Position numbers and translations under genes: made by a program. From assembly GCA_910589195.1 (NCBI GenBank), contig CAJUTC010000046.1, positions 1 through 24,202 on the forward strand: a stretch of 24,202 nt of DNA, written 5' to 3'. Below the pieces are notes generated by a model. That model searched no databases, was not told where the DNA came from, and saw nothing but the letters and a program-made list of their open reading frames with translations. Positions 22,878-24,202 of this stretch are shown here, in pieces. Position 1 is the stretch's first letter. Each line of letters starts with the position of its first letter. This stretch comes from an uncultured Lachnospiraceae bacterium (GTDB taxonomy: Bacteria; Bacillota; Clostridia; Lachnospirales; Lachnospiraceae).

Positions 22878-23318
22878 CTATTCCCTGTAAGCGCCACCTT
22901 GCCCCGCATCTGTTTCCGGAGGGTTAGCCAGGCTTTCTAATGTGATGTTATAAAAGAAATTATGAACCATTTGATCAAAGTGTTTCCACATGGGAAGAGT
23001 ATTGCAGCATTCTTTCCGCTGGCAGGTGTCAGCACCTTTTTGCAGGCAAGCCACCACTGCCAGTGTGCCTTCTGTCAGTTCCAGTATTTCGCCAACCGTA
23101 TAGTCAGCCGGGTGGCGGGTTAACTGGTAACCTCCGCCTTTGCCCCGAAGCCCTTTTAATAATTTGTTTTGCACAAGGGATTTCAGGATGATTTCCAGAT
23201 ATTTTTTTGAAATCCCCTGCCTGGTGGCAATTTCATCCAGGGGAATAAATGCGTCCGGATTTTGCTGGGCCAGATCGATCATTACCCGCAAAGCGTATCG
23301 CCCTTTTGTTGAAATCAT
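22878..23318 (-). CDS. Rrf2-family transcriptional regulator (IscR-like)
   Basis: This 146-residue protein has the winged helix of the Rrf2 family: MISTKGRYALRVMIDLAQ, the recognition helix region ISKKYLEIILKSLVQNKLL (36-54) and the wing LKGLRGKGGGYQLTR. Cysteines at 91, 99, 104 and 105 in the CLQKGADTCQRKECCN segment lie where IscR-type proteins bind an iron-sulfur cluster, so sensing of iron-sulfur status, redox state or nitric oxide is likely. ATG 23318 follows GGAGG. A near-consensus promoter lies just upstream. No cysteine desulfurase gene follows inside the window; the gene is alone on its strand, so its targets are elsewhere. Confidence 0.92.
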   Translation of the reverse strand: MISTKGRYALRVMIDLAQQNPDAFIPLDEIATRQGISKKYLEIILKSLVQNKLLKGLRGKGGGYQLTRHPADYTVGEILELTEGTLAVVACLQKGADTCQRKECCNTLPMWKHFDQMVHNFFYNITLESLANPPETDAGQGGAYRE

Positions 23319-23347
23319 ATAATGTTACCTCCTTAACACATAAACCT

Positions 23348-23376
23348 ATTATAATGCAAGGTAAGAAGGCTTTCAA
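23348..23376 (-). promoter_or_regulatory. Near-consensus sigma-A promoter for the Rrf2 gene
   Basis: On the minus strand TTGAAA (23376-23371) and a perfect TATAAT (23353-23348) are 17 bases apart. Transcription would begin about 23 bases before the start codon. Rrf2 proteins often repress their own promoter, but no clear palindromic operator was seen here. Confidence 0.75.
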
Positions 23377-23468
23377 GAGTTTTAAAACCGCCATTTTTTG
23401 CGAAATCAGATGCATTTTTCAGAAATGTCTGCTAAAATAAAAGAAAACCAACGAAAGGGGATTTTTTG

Positions 23469-24202
23469 ATGGATGATCCAATGCAATGTTATCGTGTCAG
23501 TTCTACCTTTCGGATGTTAGGAAGTCTTCCGGTAGAGGATGTGGAGCTGTATTTAACGGTATGCGGTACTGAGCGCTGCACCGCGGATAAATTTTACGGG
23601 CCGATAGTGAGGCGGGATTACCATATGCATTTTATTTTGTTTGGAAATGGCCGGAAAGGTATACAAGCTTCACCGTGGCCAGATTTTTGTGACAGTGCCT
23701 AATGTAGATGTTTTTTACTATTCCGATCCAAAGGATCCCTGGCATTATGGCTGGGTTTCGTTTAATGGATCCAAAGCCGCCCTTTATCTGGAGAAGGCAG
23801 GAATTACAGCGGATCATCCGGTTCGTGACGCTTATCTGGAACCAGAAGAATTTCTGACAATTACAGAAGAGATTTTAAATCACCATGAGATTACGGTTGC
23901 CAATGAATTAACCAGGACCGCGCTGCTTTATCAAATCCTGGCACTGTTGGTAAACTCCCAGAATCAAAATCTGGAAAGACAAAACAAACCCATTCCTCAT
24001 GACTATTCCCCGGATGTTTATGTAGATAATGCTCTTCGCTATATCCATAACCATTATGCCCATGCAAAGGTTAGTGAGATTGCCGCGTATATTGGGATTA
24101 CCAGGTCATATTTGACCCATATTTTTAAACAGAAAATGGAAATTTCCCCTCAGGAATATCTGATGAGTTACCGGTTAGAGCAGAGCAGCAGGCTTTTGCG
24201 CA
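23469..24202 (+). pseudogene. AraC-family regulator, frameshifted, cut by the window end
   Basis: ATG 23469, preceded by AAAGGGG, begins a clear AraC-type sugar-binding (cupin) domain: YLTVCGTERCTADKFYGPIV, then RRDYHMHFILFGNGR. Near 23645-23660 this frame fails and soon ends at 23702. The family sequence continues in the +1-shifted frame as MAGKVYKLHRGQIFVTVPNV, then WHYGWVSFNGSKAALYLE, and the C-terminal helix-turn-helix (KVSEIAAYIGITRSYLTHIF, then ISPQEYLMSYRLEQS), open to the window edge. A few residues that normally join the two parts (GR to GKVY) seem missing, so a small deletion is likely. A sequencing error is possible. A new start at ATG 23647 has no good ribosome site. If real, the gene is inactive or makes only a truncated protein. 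Confidence 0.75.

Noticed and set aside
22755..22927. Possible small plus-strand gene from ATG 22755 (MNESGFPVTLRGMCRK...)
   Set aside because: It has no ribosome site, runs through the terminator hairpin and overlaps the end of the Rrf2 gene.
23640..23660. Programmed ribosomal frameshift in the AraC-family gene
   Set aside because: There is no slippery heptamer followed by a structure, and residues appear to be missing at the junction, which fits a deletion or sequence error better.

Overview
This window looks like chromosomal DNA from an anaerobic, gut-type Clostridium-related Firmicute, most likely a Lachnospiraceae member. The evidence is strong AGGAGG-type ribosome binding sites, sigma-A promoters with 17-nt spacers, lipoprotein solute-binding proteins, YesM/YesN-type two-component systems and CUT1 sugar permeases without their own ATPase. 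No tRNA, rRNA, CRISPR array, insertion sequence or phage gene was seen.

Layout. (1) 1-2870: the 5' end of a sensor kinase on the minus strand, divergent from a lipoprotein sugar-binding protein and a polysaccharide-deacetylase-like protein. (2) 2903-5541: a LysR regulator divergent from an alanine/glycine:cation symporter, with an operator candidate overlapping the symporter's -35 box and a strong terminator behind it. (3) 5542-14889: a long plus-strand operon. It encodes a solute-binding lipoprotein, an intercistronic hairpin, two permeases, a GH88 unsaturated uronyl hydrolase, a Cys-type sulfatase, a heparinase II/III-family lyase and, after a 166-nt gap, a sugar nucleotidyltransferase. (4) 15013-18433, minus strand: a YesM-type histidine kinase and a YesN-type response regulator. 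(5) 18679-19473: a TauE/SafE-family anion exporter, divergent from the kinase. (6) 19466-21711, minus strand: an internally duplicated DUF1538 membrane protein followed by a tandem PII-like protein. (7) 21997-24202: a secreted transglutaminase-like protein, an Rrf2 regulator, and an AraC-family gene that is frameshifted and runs off the window.

How the parts fit. Regions 3-5 read as one system for a sulfated, uronic-acid-containing glycan; a glycosaminoglycan such as heparan or chondroitin sulfate is the best guess, but the exact substrate cannot be read from sequence. Oligosaccharides would be imported by the ABC transporter and cut, desulfated and hydrolysed in the cytoplasm, because lyase, sulfatase and hydrolase all lack signal peptides.

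The most interesting observation is that the roughly 120-bp regulatory block in front of this operon (5653-5773) recurs in front of the TauE/SafE exporter (18516-18635). The copies share a 34-bp segment with one mismatch and the same promoter-proximal sequence. This suggests that the neighbouring two-component system controls both, and that the exporter removes the sulfate or sulfite released inside the cell. The DUF1538/PII pair is a second, poorly described system with the logic of a PII-controlled transporter.
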